This document shows positions 13,401 to 24,889 of a stretch of DNA of 64,000 nucleotides, piece by piece (positions within the stretch are counted from its first letter, which is position 1; each line of letters begins with the position of its first letter). Made by a program: the position numbers and the translations under genes. Under the pieces are notes generated by a model. It did not search any database. It was given only the letters and a program-made list of their open reading frames with translations, and had not been told where the DNA came from. This DNA is from Acanthococcus lagerstroemiae. Its lineage: Eukaryota > Arthropoda > Insecta > Hemiptera > Eriococcidae. The stretch is from positions 46,980,162 to 47,044,161 of the forward strand of contig CM063106.1 in the NCBI GenBank assembly GCA_031841125.1, in the 5' to 3' direction.

Positions 13401-13468
13401 CCCTCAAACAGCCCCGTCAGAGAGGTTACGATCTTCGCGCTCGGGCTCAGGTGAACTATAAGGAGTAA
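10390..13468 (+). pseudogene. pol: Broken pol of mag-like element (protease, RT, RNase H, integrase)
   Basis: Protease: the D-T-G triad near 10400 is destroyed; after FCID the frame shifts and only the following MPPS...DFPLQ segment survives. RT: open at 10642-11676, with PMVIALKADGGIRLCVDLS, RLPFGITSAPEYFQ and HMDDIL (near 11210). Within an 8-A run at 11583-11590 the frame shifts by one base. RNase H and integrase continue open to 13468 with CDASSYG, IEKEALAI and TDHKPL, then the HHCC zinc domain (HASHFG...CTSCAE), and DDE residues in VDLLKEE, FTDNGTQ and NGLAEAAVK. A basic, Pro/Ser-rich tail ends the protein. Stop TAA comes 17 bp before the 3' LTR. Two or more frame breaks make it non-functional as read; the A-run break could be an assembly error. 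Confidence 0.88.
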
Positions 13469-13471
13469 GCC

Positions 13472-13486
13472 CCCAAAAGAGGGAGA
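13472..13486 (+). other. Polypurine tract
   Basis: Purine-rich AAAAGAGGGAGA ends exactly at the first base of the 3' LTR, the expected position of the plus-strand primer. Confidence 0.8.
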
Positions 13487-13683
13487 TGTTGTAGTATGTA
13501 GCGAGTTCGGATAAGAACAGGTTCTTATCTAAACCGGCTAACGGTTATGTTCAATTATTATTATGCATAAGCACAGTTCGATTATCGCTTAGTATAGTAT
13601 AGAGTACCTAGTTGAAAATGTAACTGTAAGTCAGTCTTGAATAAACTGAACAACGATAAAGCCGAGGGTGTTTTGTTAAAACA
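13487..13683 (+). repeat. 3' LTR of mag-like element
   Basis: 197 bp, TG...CA, nearly identical to the 5' LTR at 9101-9304. TSD copy GTCAA follows at 13684-13688. Confidence 0.92.
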
Positions 13684-13915
13684 GTCAATGCCCAGCAATA
13701 GCCGGGACAAGACGCAAAGCACTGGGACTAGAGTATCCAGACCCAGTGAAGTCGACGGGATGGAGGTCGATAAAATTCTCAGTTTGGATATAAAAGTGAA
13801 GCTACTGAGCTTATTCTTGACAGCAATTTGAGAAATATAGTGCAACTGACTACAAAGTCTGAGCACTCGGCGCATACAGATCCACCCCACACACAGATGA
13901 ATGAAATAGAATAAT
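13684..13915 (+). mobile_element. Non-LTR retrotransposon 3' end, right part after the LTR insertion
   Basis: The sequence resumes the element interrupted at 9100: the CCCAGCAATAGCCGGGACAA region and downstream align with 25625-25830 of the second copy. The 3' border is approximate. No coding domain lies in this stretch. Confidence 0.75.
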
Positions 13916-15531
13916 TTTCGGTGTATTTTTTTGTTTGTTTTTCAAAATATTTGCCTATTTTACGTGTATCCAAAACTTCGTCATGTACAATGCAGAACCT
14001 CCTGCTAAGGTGCAAGGTTGGGGGGAAAATCCAAAAAATTCAAAAATCTACTCCATGAAAAAATTATACGAGTAAAAAACAAAAACACCTCTTTACGATC
14101 ATTTAATCATTTTCCTCCGTAGATGCATAAGCATAATATGGGTGAAATATTGAAAAATCTAGTAACTGTCCAAAACATCCTCCCTCTCCACTAATTACCT
14201 TTTTCAAAATTGACGACATATAATTGAAAAATAACGAGAATCTATTAACATTTTTCAAGTCATCAAAAAGTATTTTTATCCAGCATGTGACTGATAAAGA
14301 CTATTTTTCCAAACAGCATCGAATGAGTAAACTGGCTTTTTTATTTGACTGAAATGGAGAGTGAGGTAAAAACCGGAGAATGAGGTAAACATTTTTACCT
14401 CCACGGCTTGCCTACAACACGTGACGAAAACACGAAAAGTCGCAGTCGTGAATTACATGCCCTGTAGGAGTGCTACAATCGCTGAACAAAACGTGATCTG
14501 ATAGGACTGGATGTAATCTTTTGATTTTGAGTAGATTTTTGAATTTTAATAGGTAATTTATATATTTGTCACGCAATATGAATGTTTCTATCGATGTGGA
14601 CGATATATTTAACTTCATCCATCAAGAATATCTATCGGTAACCCATTCGTTTTAGCCATGCAGCTTATGAAAGATAGTCACATTTTCAATGTAATGATAA
14701 AGCAGTAGCAAGCCTTTGTCCAACACAACACCTTTCCGAAGATTACGTTTCTCGAGAATTTTGGAATCACTGACTGTGAACTTATCGCACGCTTCTCTTC
14801 AAAACATTTTGCTCACGAATGTAGTTCCTCGGGAAGATGGAGCTCCTAGCATGAATTTCACTATATGTGGATTTCCTTATAACAGGAATGCGTTCTAATG
14901 TTACAATTCAAATTTAAGTAAAATATAACAATACCGACTATAATTGATATATTGCAAATTAAAAATTGAAACATAAAAATTATCGTCTACCTACTATCTC
15001 GATGCGAATGTGCACGTATGTCAATTCGTGTACTGACTCGCAATTCGCAACTACACTCCTCATTATTATGTTGGATAAAGTTACGTTCGTCACTCGTGGA
15101 AAAGTGAGCCAACACTGCTCGTGCAATTAACGAAACTCACCTACTGCGCGTTTTGTTAAGACTTTGCACTCGCAGGTAAAATTGCTCACTTTACCCACTG
15201 GTAACGAAAATAACTATATCTTTACACTGATCGTGAAAGTTTATTTTGACTGTTCGATACCTAGTGGTAATGTAAGATTTTACCACCAGGTATTATCAGA
15301 GAAGTAATAAAAATCAGGGTTACCGAATAGAACAATATGAAACATAGCATTCAATGTATCGAAATGAATAGAAAAATAAAGCAAAGAAACAAAAAAAGAA
15401 AATGAATAATATTTGTTTGAAAAAATTGCAGTTTCAAACGTCTTATTGAAAATTTAATGTTCTGTTTGTCATCTATATCCTTTATTGTAGCAATGATTTA
15501 ATTTATCTGGTTGCAATTTGGCGTTTTGCTG
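13916..15531. other. Unassigned AT-rich DNA
   Basis: Short open frames only and no recognisable domain. The segment after 14160 partly mirrors sequence before 7130. Confidence 0.4.
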
Positions 15532-15617
15532 AATTGAAGCGCTGCGTGGAAGAAGAACCTCTGTCTCATAAGAAATACATTAATCGAAGGGCCCATCTTC
15601 CACGCAGCGCTTCAATT
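15532..15617. repeat. Perfect 21-bp inverted repeat
   Basis: AATTGAAGCGCTGCGTGGAAG at 15532-15552 is exactly the reverse complement of 15597-15617, separated by 44 bp. It sits just upstream of a jockey-like RT relic. It could be a foldback structure, a tiny MITE or a template-switch scar. Confidence 0.85.
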
Positions 15618-15639
15618 GCAACTACTGTGTCTTCTCTTT

Positions 15640-17695
15640 CTAATCTTTAGTAGGCGCGTAGACGGCATACCACCATTCATCTTCAAAGCTTGTAGGGAAT
15701 TTTTAGTTGCACCCCTCCAAAATGTTTTCAACCTAGTTTTAAAAGAAGGACATATCCTTCTGTATGGAAAATAGCAAAAGTAATACCAATTCCTAAAGAC
15801 AACTCCGATAATGATATCACCAAACACCGACTCATTGCTCTTCTGCCTCTGTCAAGTAAAATTTTCGAAGCTATTATTTACAAAAAGATCTACAATCAAA
15901 TTAAACATCTAATAACAGATCAGAAACATGATTTTGTTGCTGGCAGATCCGTTGTCACCAATCTTGCTCATTTTACAGACCTATTAGCTCACGCTATCGA
16001 CAACAAGCAGCAAACGGATGTTGTGTACACACTGACTTCCAAAAAGCCTTCGACAGAGTTGATCACTGAATCTTACTAATAAAGCCAGATCGTCTGGGGG
16101 TTTCCAGCAAACTGATACAGTTTCTGAATTCTTACCTCCAAAATAGAGTCCAATTTGTATATTTTAGGGGACACCAATCACAACCATTCATTAGTCGATC
16201 TGGAGTTCCCCAAGGCTCTCATCTAGGTCCCCATTTATTTATCCTGTTCATCAATGACATTGGGGAAATATTTAAAGCATATAAATTTCTTCTGTATGCT
16301 GATGATCTAAAAATTTTTAGAGTTATTCAACATCCAACGGATGTGGAGGGACTCCAAGCCGATCTTGATTCCCTAGCTTCGTGGTGCGATAATAACAATC
16401 TCTCCTTAAACTTAGCCGCATCTCGTACACCAGAAAAATGAGGCCAAACCTTTGACTACAAGCTGAATGGTCACACACTAAAGATGGTTATGGAGATTAG
16501 GGACTTGGGGGTGCTTCTGGATTCTGCGCTCTCTTTCAACAATCATCACGCCGTGGTCTGCCAAAAGACCAGATCGATACTTGGTTTAATATTTCGATTA
16601 TCAGCCTCGTTCACTAGACCTGAAACTTTATTAACATTATACCACACTCTAGTAAGATCGCATCTCGAATTCGCCTCAGTGATATGGTGTCCAACTCTGC
16701 AATATTTTATCCAAACTATGGAGAGAATTCAAAAACGTTTCCTTCATTTTCTTTACTTCAAAATGTTTCAATACTATCTTTACGACCTAACATACGAGGA
16801 ACTCCTTATAGACTTTCAAACACAATCACTGGCAACTCGTAGAAACATAGCATCAGTCCTTCATATTCATGATTTACTTACATTTAGAATATCAGACCAA
16901 ATTCAACTATCACAAATAAACATTGCCGTACCGCGTCCAAAACAACAAAAGCACAAGCCGTTCTATATTCCCATCTGCCGAACTACTGTATATAAAAACT
17001 GGCTTATAATTCGAGGAATGGAGCTAGCAAATACGCTATAAGTGAGAGGGACCCCTCTATCGAAATTCTCGACCCAAAAGGGAGGCTTCGATTACTCCAG
17101 GCTCTAAAATCCCACATATAAATTAGCCAGGGGAAGAACGGGGGTGAGGTGGAGCTAGGACTGGGCGAATGAGGGCTTCGTGCGCTGCAGATTGTGGACA
17201 CATGGATGAATCAGGCTTGATGCAGGAATGTGTATATAATTGGACGTATGGATGGGTGTAAATGGAAAGGGATGATGTGAGGGGAGGGGGCTGAAATTGG
17301 AAGAATGTGTGAAGTACCTTATGTTAGAATAATAAGTATCGGAATTATTATTATTATTTATTTTTATATCTTCTATTCTTTTATAATTCCTACTCTTTAT
17401 TTTTATTTATTTATTTATTATTATTTTATGTCCATAGCACCCAACGTAGCATATTGTTCTGCCGCTACGCCCCATTTCACCTATTTAATTATTTACCCAT
17501 TTACCATTTATATATTTCTATTTTTTATATTTCATTCTTTAATATTTCTATTCTTTATATGTAATAATAATCAACACAATGGCCCCCATTCGGACCACTA
17601 GGTCATCGGGGGGTCATCGGCAAAATTGTAGCGTAATTATAGAACTGTACAAATTGAAATTGAATAAATTGAAATTGAAATTGAAATTATTATTA
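15640..17695 (+). pseudogene. Jockey/CR1-like non-LTR retrotransposon, RT part and 3' end
   Basis: Translation in shifting frames shows classical RT blocks: IPPFIFKAC, PSVWKIAKVIPIPK, KHRLIALLPLSSKIFE, DFQKAFDRVDH (one base off near 16030), SGVPQGSHLGP (16204) and LLYADDLKIFR (16290). The C-terminal part (16484-17041, RDLGVLLDSALSFNNH then HTLVRSHLEFASVIW) is one open frame of 185 aa. A TGA near 16440 and frameshifts kill it. There is no RNase H. A CA/T-rich 3' UTR ends in (TTGAAA)n/(ATT)n repeats near 17640-17700, the usual tail of such elements. 5'-truncated. Confidence 0.85.
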
Positions 17696-17699
17696 TTAT

Positions 17700-18297
17700 T
17701 GTTATTATATAATTATTTTCTAATTCTAATTTTATAAAATTATACAATTACTTATTTGTAATACAAGAGCTCATCCTGTAATTGACGCAAGCTGTTGGAG
17801 GAGCTATCAATAAATTATCAAATCAAATTATGTATTTTGTTTACGTATTTAGTAGTCTCCTCTGTGCTTCGGTTCGCCCATTAATCAGTATTGTAACTTG
17901 AGACTAAAGTAGCTGTCAGTGAATGCTCAATAATGAATACTGAATCTCTAGTAGGTATAATTATAGCAATAATGATTTCGCAGGGCGAAAGCTATTCCAA
18001 GAAAATATTTATAACTTATTTGGAAAAAAATAAATAAATAAATAAAAATAACAGCATAACTATTTTCAAAAACTTTGGCAATCATTATGAAGAAAAATAT
18101 CTTACTAATACAAAAAAGGGTATCGTGAACGTTAACCAAATCGTGCGAATTATTCCACTCGCCTAGCAGCTCCTGTGACAAACTCGCCCTCTTTGGTAAA
18201 CGTGCTCTTTACCCTCTTGTATAGTAATATACTATATCTTTTAGAATTCTCGTGTTACATTCTAAGTGATGTTGCCAAATGTCCTTGTTACCAAATA
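17700..18297. other. Unassigned AT-rich DNA
   Basis: A/T-rich simple sequence and short frames only. No gene seen. Confidence 0.4.
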
Positions 18298-18598
18298 GGT
18301 ATCACATTCTGCACCAGCAAAAAAAAAAAAAAAACAGCTAGGGGCCGTGCAAAATGCACCTGGAGCGTGTGTCAACCAAGAACAGATTAGATACCAAATA
18401 GGTATCATATTCTGCACCTACTAAAAGAAAAAATTCAAAAAGAACAGCAAGGAGCCGTGCAAAGTGCACCTGGAGCGCGTGTCAATCATGAACAGGTATA
18501 TCACATTCTGCACCTACTAAAAATAAAATAAAAGTTCAAAAAGACCAGCTAGGAGCCGTGCAAAGTGCACCTGGGGAGTGTGTCAACCAAGAGCAGGT
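18298..18598. repeat. Three-copy ~100-bp tandem repeat
   Basis: Units at about 18298-18386, 18397-18495 and 18496-18597 share ATCACATTCTGCACC, an A-rich stretch, then AGCCGTGCAAAGTGCACCTGG and GTGTCAACCAAGA. The GTGCAAAGTGCAC core is nearly palindromic. Divergence is moderate, with variable A-run length. Confidence 0.8.
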
Positions 18599-18599
18599 G

Positions 18600-19459
18600 A
18601 CTTTACTCGATTATGAGGGTCCTGCTCCACTAGCCCCAATAATAAGTGTTAAAATTTAAAATAATTGATGTATTGAGAAACATATTCAAGTATATTGAGG
18701 AGATTGTAAATTTCAAATTAATTTTCGGGTATTCGCGATGTTGGTTGGTATTTCCACACTGTACTTGTGGATATCTTGCATTACGTCATATTTCCTCTAT
18801 CGCCACCGGCACGCAACACCCGCTTCCTTTACCATATTTAATATGGTAAATAAGGGAGATTTAGTACCCGCCAAACGATACACAATTTCTTGTGATAAAT
18901 GCCGGAGGAAAATTTATGCGTCGACCGCGATAATATGTTATTTAGCGGAACGTATATAAGTTTAGTGTTGTTTAAAGTTATGTGTGGCGGATTTGGGAGA
19001 GTACCTCTTTGCTCACCGAAGGTAGTCCGTTTTCGAAAGGTCTTTCCGTTAAGTATCAAGTAACGAAAGGTAGCATAATTTATGTTACGGAAAAGTTGGT
19101 AACATTTTCTCTTGCGTTGACAATTGAGTGTTGATTTCCCAGCGGGCTAAATCTGTTTTACCATTTTTCGGATACCAGGAATAGCGTAGCGTCGCGCCGG
19201 TCGCGTATTTTAAAACGTTCAGTTTTCTCGATCTCGCCGGAGTGCGATAACCCGTACTTTTTGTCGAGTATCTTCGACAACCATTTTGGTTCGTCTGACG
19301 CCATTCGCCGAGGGCGGATTAATGAACATTATGCGCATTGATTGTGGACTCAGAGGATCACCCAACGCATCTCAGTTTGGCATCAGACCGAAAACTGAAA
19401 ACGTATATACATGTTCAGTACTCATACAGTAGGATTAATAATTCACGAAAACGAAAATT
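18600..19459. other. Unassigned DNA, moderately CpG-containing
   Basis: From about 18720 to 19400 CG dinucleotides are more frequent than around it. This might be a promoter or 5' region of the minus-strand frame ending at 19460 or another gene. No confident exon. Confidence 0.3.
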
Positions 19460-19768
19460 TCAGTATTTTTTACACCGTCGTTGATCTGCGCGGGTACTTT
19501 GCCAGTAGAAATTATTCATCATTTCACGCGACAAAAAATGGATATTGTTTGGAATTACTCCTTCTTGCTGTTCCCAGGGGCACGGTTTAATACCTTCATT
19601 CGGACCTAAGTTAAAAGGAAACGGTCTGTAATCTGGCGTGTATATAATAGGGACGATGGAAAATCGTACTACCGGGATTTCCTGCGCTCTGAAAGCATCA
19701 CAGCCTTCGAAATCCCTCGAAATATAAACACGAGGAATTGACGACTGCGAAGTCGAAGCCCCAGGCAT
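19460..19768 (-). CDS. Hypothetical 102-aa protein
   Basis: A single frame starting with ATG and ending TAA. The composition is protein-like (many Pro, Tyr, Phe and charged residues, no low complexity): it opens MPGASTSQSSIPRVYISRDF and contains IVPIIYTPDYRPFPFNLG. No signal peptide, membrane segment or known family is visible. A (TC)n tract lies upstream at about 19801-19820. It could be one exon of a larger gene or a chance frame. I do not recognise it. Confidence 0.35.
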   Translation of the reverse strand: MPGASTSQSSIPRVYISRDFEGCDAFRAQEIPVVRFSIVPIIYTPDYRPFPFNLGPNEGIKPCPWEQQEGVIPNNIHFLSREMMNNFYWQSTRADQRRCKKY

Positions 19769-19769
19769 T

Positions 19770-21239
19770 TTGAATACAAAATTAAATCGCTTTTTCTACT
19801 TTCTCTCTCTCTCTCTCTCTTTTAAATACCCGGTCACTTTTTAATGCCGGATTAATACTGCACTTTTTTCTAGCGGATACGTTTTTTAAAATTAATTAAA
19901 ATCGAGCAGTGTCAGAAAATTAAACGGAGATCGTATCAAGATTTCCAATGAGTGAACATGAGAAACAGTGATCTCATAAAAGGAGTAATTTCATACACCT
20001 CGCCGCCTAGTTGCAAGCTTTGAATTTTTAGTTCATGGTAGCTTTCTGAGAAGACGTACGATTGTGCCACAAATATCTCTCTTCTATTTCTCCACATGAA
20101 ATCTAATCATTACTTTATAAATGCTTCAGTAGCCCAACAGTAATACGCTAGGGATTGGCAATGTAGGTGACGGGGGAAATTTCCCGGGAAGTGAAAGACC
20201 GGTCTCATTTATGAAATTTTAGCAGGTAAATTTGGGCATTTGGGAGCAGAGGCTAAAAAGAAAAGTGGAGAAAAAATGAAACATGGTTGAGGGTAGAGTA
20301 GTCATTATTTCAACCAAAAATTGTTCTATGTATGTATTTAAAAAAAGATTTTGGGATCGAGAAAGCCTCATTCAAATTTAAAATTTGATGTCTGAAGAGG
20401 ACAAAAAGTCTCGCGCTGAATTCAAAATTATCATTTATGTATCGTATAATTGATGAGTTCTTTAGCAACTGTTTACTTGAGCTCAACTAGAAAAGAATAA
20501 AGACAACTAAATTCCTTGTATTCAACAGATCTAGAATCTACCAACCTGAACTACCAACTCTTAAGTTCTTCATTTTAGGGAGAGAGGGGGGAGGAGATGT
20601 TTTTCAATGCAACATAACAAGTATAGGTCTCGGATAATAAATCATTTTCTGAATGCCTGTAAGAAGAAAAATATTTGTAATATTCTAAAGCAAATTAGAA
20701 GATTTTACATAAAGGATTTCAAAATCTGCTGAAACTACGAATATGAAGTCTGTCCACCGAGGAAACACTCCCATTTATGTGCGTTGTTGCATACAGAAGA
20801 ACCTCAAAAAAAAAAAAAAAAAAAAAAAAAAAAACAACTTAAAACAGTTTAAACTTGATTAAATAATATTAACCCGTGCTCCAAGGAGGTCAAAGTCCAG
20901 CCAGCATTTTCGGTCAAAATTGGCCATTTGAAAGAGGGAAAAAAACTTATTAATAGAAATATTTATCGATTTTGACGAAACTCGGGTGAGTTGTTGTCTG
21001 GGGTCAATACATTCTTTATGAAAAATTTTATTCATTTAAATTGGTCAATGTTACCACAACAAAGATTCAAATGTTGAAACATGTGATTTATTAACTATGC
21101 AAAATTTTAGAATTTCAATGTTCCTTCCCATATTGTCATAGGAATTTATGCTTTTTAGCACTGAACTAAGGGGCTTCGCGCCTCGTCCGACCATCACAGT
21201 CCTCAGTGTTTGGTCCAAAACTTTTGTTCCTGAGTTGAG
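19770..21239. other. Unassigned AT-rich DNA
   Basis: Contains a (TC)n run near 19801-19820 and an A homopolymer at about 20807-20834. Nothing else recognised. Confidence 0.4.
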
Positions 21240-22690
21240 GTTTGCTTTGCGCTTCCGTTGCTCCCCCTTTATCAGCGGTCCTCAATCTTCCACCATAAAT
21301 TCTCCCCTTCCGTCTTTTCTTCATCACGAGCCTCCTCCTCCATCATGACCCACTCGTTCACCGCACGGTCGTTGTCCACTTCCACGGCAGTCGCACTTCA
21401 ACAGTCGCAGCCCTCCTCAGCCACAAACTCCTCCCCCACAACGGCCATAATCTCCTACCAGAGGCCTCAATGCTCACCCCATGGTCTTTTACCTCCGCAG
21501 TATCCTCCTGCGAACCCTTTCCTACTGCACATCCGGGTAGACCCCCTCCCTTGGACTTTCTCCTCACCTCAACAATTATCAACTACCACAACCAACCTCC
21601 ACCACCTGGGCTTTAATTTCTTTACATTACCCTCTCCCTGTCTCCATGACCTTCTCCGTCTACAGCTTCTCCCCATATGACACCCTCCGTTCATCCCTCC
21701 AATCATCACCCAGTCCTCCACCAAGTCTCTCCCAATCACCTTCTTCCGCCCCGAGTGCCCTCCCCCATTAGGACCACGTCCCTCCGACCACCCCCACACC
21801 ATTATGGCCTTCAATTCTGTTCACGTACCACACCCCCACCAAGACCTCTTCAACCATCACTACGCCCTTCCCAATTGCGGCCATAATCCTTGCTACAGCC
21901 TTCCTCTTTCACTGCTTCTTCTCGGCGGCCTCTTCATCCTAACTCCCACGAAGGTCCTCTGGTCCTCCACTTAGGAGCTCCCATCACCATGACCACCCTT
22001 CCCCTTCAGACCTCCACCACCAGCCCCTCTCGCACTATGGCTTTCATTTCCCTCCCCAGTCCCTCTTTCACCCAGAACTTCCTTCTCCACCAGGACCTCT
22101 TACTCACCCTTAGTCCCCACAACACCCGGGGCCTTTATCTCCCTCTACAGTCACCGCCACCACCGTGGTTTTCCTCCTCTTCAGGAGCTCCCTCCTCCAC
22201 CATGAGTACCTCTTATAACCCCGGGCCCTTATCCACTAAAGTTTTACTGCCTCTCCAGGACCCTCACCCACCACTACCTCCTCCTTCCTCAATGGCCACC
22301 TTCTCCTACCAACCATTTCCTCCCCCACGGACCCCTCACCAACTGGGATTTATCTCCCTTCACAGCCCCTATCCTCACTATGGTCCTCCAACCCTCTTGA
22401 AGATCCCTGGCCATCCACCCAGGAGCTCTCAAAACCATGACCACCCGTCCCCCGAGAGCCCTTCCCCTCAAGACCCCAGCCGGCCACCAGCCCCTCCCGC
22501 ACCACGGTCATTTCTCTCTTTGGTCCCCTCTCTCATCGAGGACTTTCTCCTCCATCAGGTCCTCCTACTCATCTTAACCCCCTGCCCCACCCAGGGCCTC
22601 CACTTCCGTCCACAGCCCACGTCCCCACAGGGGCCCTCCTCTCCTTCAGGAGCTTCCTCCACAACCATGAACCACCTCCTGAGGGTAGGC
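21240..22690. repeat. Pyrimidine-rich minisatellite island, ~210-240-bp period
   Basis: The plus strand is strongly C+T-rich and GC-richer than its flanks. A motif like AGGAGCTCCCTCCTCCACCA followed by TGA(C/G)(C/T)ACC starts at 21973, 22183, 22421 and 22648 (spacing 210, 238, 227), with weaker cousins near 21325 and 21752. A longer block, CGCACTATGGC at about 22031, recurs as CGCACCACGGTC near 22498. Lack of A-containing stops makes long Pro/Ser frames by chance, for example 21890-22714. Confidence 0.75.
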
Positions 22691-24127
22691 TATCCCTGGA
22701 AAATTGAGCAATAAAGGGGCAGGGTAGGCAACCCGCAGTAGGAGGTTTTACTGTATATAAACATGACTCTTTTTTTTTGGAGCCATAAAAATCTGCCGTT
22801 ATCAGTAACAGATATGGACCTGTAAATGGTATGTTCAAATTCAAAGCCTATTTGAATGACAGGAAAGATTTTTTGTTGGGCATGCATAATGCAACTGGCT
22901 CGAGTTTCTTCAAAATCAGTATATTTTTTTATTTTGGCACTTTATATTGAAATGCCTACCTCCCCCTCACCATTTATTATAAAGCAATGTCTGACGTTAA
23001 TCAATCAAACGCAAATTTTTTAAAGATTCCTTTTTGAATTATTTGAAATATTTTCTGGGGGTCGAGCCATTTTTCGAGAAAATCTTTAGAATAAGGACCA
23101 CCTCAGTACAGGATTTAAAAATGTGCCAAGTTGGACCGATTCAGAGCATGTGAACTGCTAACCATCAAAGACTTACTGGAATATCGAGTAATTTTTTTCA
23201 CAATTTTTTTCAATATAATATTGGTAGTTTAGTGGCAGCGTATACTGACTCCTTAATCCCAAAATCACGGGATTTCACTTGTACAATTGAACCCCGTGAT
23301 CAATATGAGCGAAAACTATATGAACATGTGAAGCATACACAGGAGGCGGAACTAATGGAACAAGAAAAATCCTTGTTCCTTCAACATTTATAGCCTCAGA
23401 GAAAATAGCATGTTTACTAAATTTAGGAACTGTTTTCAAAAACTGATGATATATTTCAGCCAAAACCAGCAAAAGTCGAGTTCCTAAATCTGAATTTTAA
23501 AAAAATTGAAAGGAATACCCCATCCTTGCGTCTTCATAAAAAACTACTTCAGCTGCACGTGGGTGTTTTTCAGCTTTTTATGTTTTGTGCAGTTCATTAG
23601 GATTGTGAGCTGTGAATTTTGGGTCAGTTTTTAGTTTTTCACCAGAGATGCTGGACAATATCAAAAAAATAAATAAATGAAAATTATGATTTTAAAATCA
23701 TTCTAAAATCTTCCGGAAATCCCGAATCGAAAATTAAGAAATAATTACTCCAAACAAAAACTATTGAGATCATGATGAAAATGATTTTACACGATTTTTC
23801 TGGTATTAAGATCAAAAAAATCAAAAAAAAAAAGGGAAAATGATTGATTCTAATTATAAATCGTTAAAATCATGAATCAACTGATTTTCAAAATTAAGGT
23901 TCTAAGATCAAAATTACAATCATTTAAAATAAATAAATTTTCATGATTTTTATATTTTTTTATATTTTGCCCATCTTCACTTTTTAACAAGATTATGTTG
24001 TTCTGTTATTTACACAATATGGACCGTTTGCCAGTTTTAAGAAGTTGGTTCATTTTGGCATAGGAACAAGTAAGGGGTGTTCTTTAATGAGCTTAGACCT
24101 CTCGCCTTAATAGTCTGAGAAATTATA
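22690..24127. other. Unassigned AT-rich DNA
   Basis: Short frames only. 23640-23960 is very A/T-rich with repeated AAAATCAT-like words and may be an old MITE, but I cannot place its ends. Confidence 0.35.
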
Positions 24128-24410
24128 CAAGCGAACATGGGCGTAGCTAGAACTTTTTCTAGGAGGGGGCAAAATTAGAATTTGTGCAGGTGCAAGTCGC
24201 TGCTTTGCTATCAGTGGGGCGCTAGTCACACATTTTCGTTGTCTAGCGTCTAGGCCTCTAGGCACATCCTATTTTCTGCGAATTTTATTCAGTTGGCTTT
24301 AGATATTCGAAAATAATCTTGTGAGCACTGAAACACAATTTTTCTTTCAAAATCCGGGGGGGGGAAATCAACCTCCCTTGCCCCTCGCTGGCTACGCCCA
24401 TGCAAGCGAA
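24128..24410. mobile_element. hAT-type MITE with 8-bp target duplication
   Basis: The 267-bp element at 24136-24402 starts CATGGGCGTAGCTAG and ends CTGGCTACGCCCATG, near-perfect terminal inverted repeats. The flanks carry an exact 8-bp duplication CAAGCGAA (24128-24135 and 24403-24410). An 8-bp TSD with C-A-start ends is characteristic of hAT elements. There is no coding capacity, so it needs a transposase in trans. Confidence 0.85.
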
Positions 24411-24889
24411 TCAGTTTTCAGTATTATTTCGATACTTGTCAGCCCTACGAGCCTCCCCACTCCAGTGTGACTATTTGCACTTATACACTCTAAACAATTT
24501 GATTTAGACTGTGGTCGCCTCTGATCGTGTTCAGTCATGTTGCATTGAAATTGTCTCCTAACCTTTTTGATCAACTTTTTGGAGTTGGAGTGATGGGGTT
24601 TGTGGCTATAGAGAACTGCAATTTGCGAAACGTTCCATTGGCAATTTTTTATTCATAGCCACACATCTGATAATTATTCCTTCTTATAAGCAGCTAGAGC
24701 ATTTGCTTTTGGTATGAAATTCATTTTTTCTGTACAAAACAGACCGCGACTTCGACATTATTCCTACTTTTTATATTATTTTTATAGAACGTCTGCTGAC
24801 ACTACTTACAACATGAGTCTAAATCTTATTTGTTGTGAATGTACCGCGACATTCGTTATCAAAGGAAATTATAAGGTTCGGTATATTTC

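Larger units (their letters stand above)
9101..13683 (+). mobile_element. Ty3/gypsy LTR retrotransposon, mag-like, nested in a non-LTR element
   Basis: A complete LTR-to-LTR structure: LTRs 9101-9304 and 13487-13683 (TG...CA ends), PBS directly after the left LTR, purine tract directly before the right LTR, 5-bp TSD GTCAA. The internal region encodes Gag with two zinc knuckles, protease, RT, RNase H and integrase in Ty3/gypsy order, with no env. The gag and RT look (SAPE-FQ region, HMDDIL catalytic motif, two CCHC boxes) is that of the mag/SURL group, by inference from family knowledge. The LTRs differ by one 7-bp indel and about two substitutions, so the insertion is fairly recent, but frameshifts break protease and pol. 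Confidence 0.92.

Noticed and set aside
18738..18959. 73-codon frame with a hydrophobic start, possible small secreted protein
   Set aside because: Composition and context give no support and no neighbouring exon joins it in phase.
21890..22714. 274-codon Pro/Ser/Thr-rich open frame, a possible mucin-like gene
   Set aside because: It lies wholly in a C/T-rich minisatellite where stop codons are rare by composition; frames on the other readings are also long and no signal peptide or exon structure is convincing.
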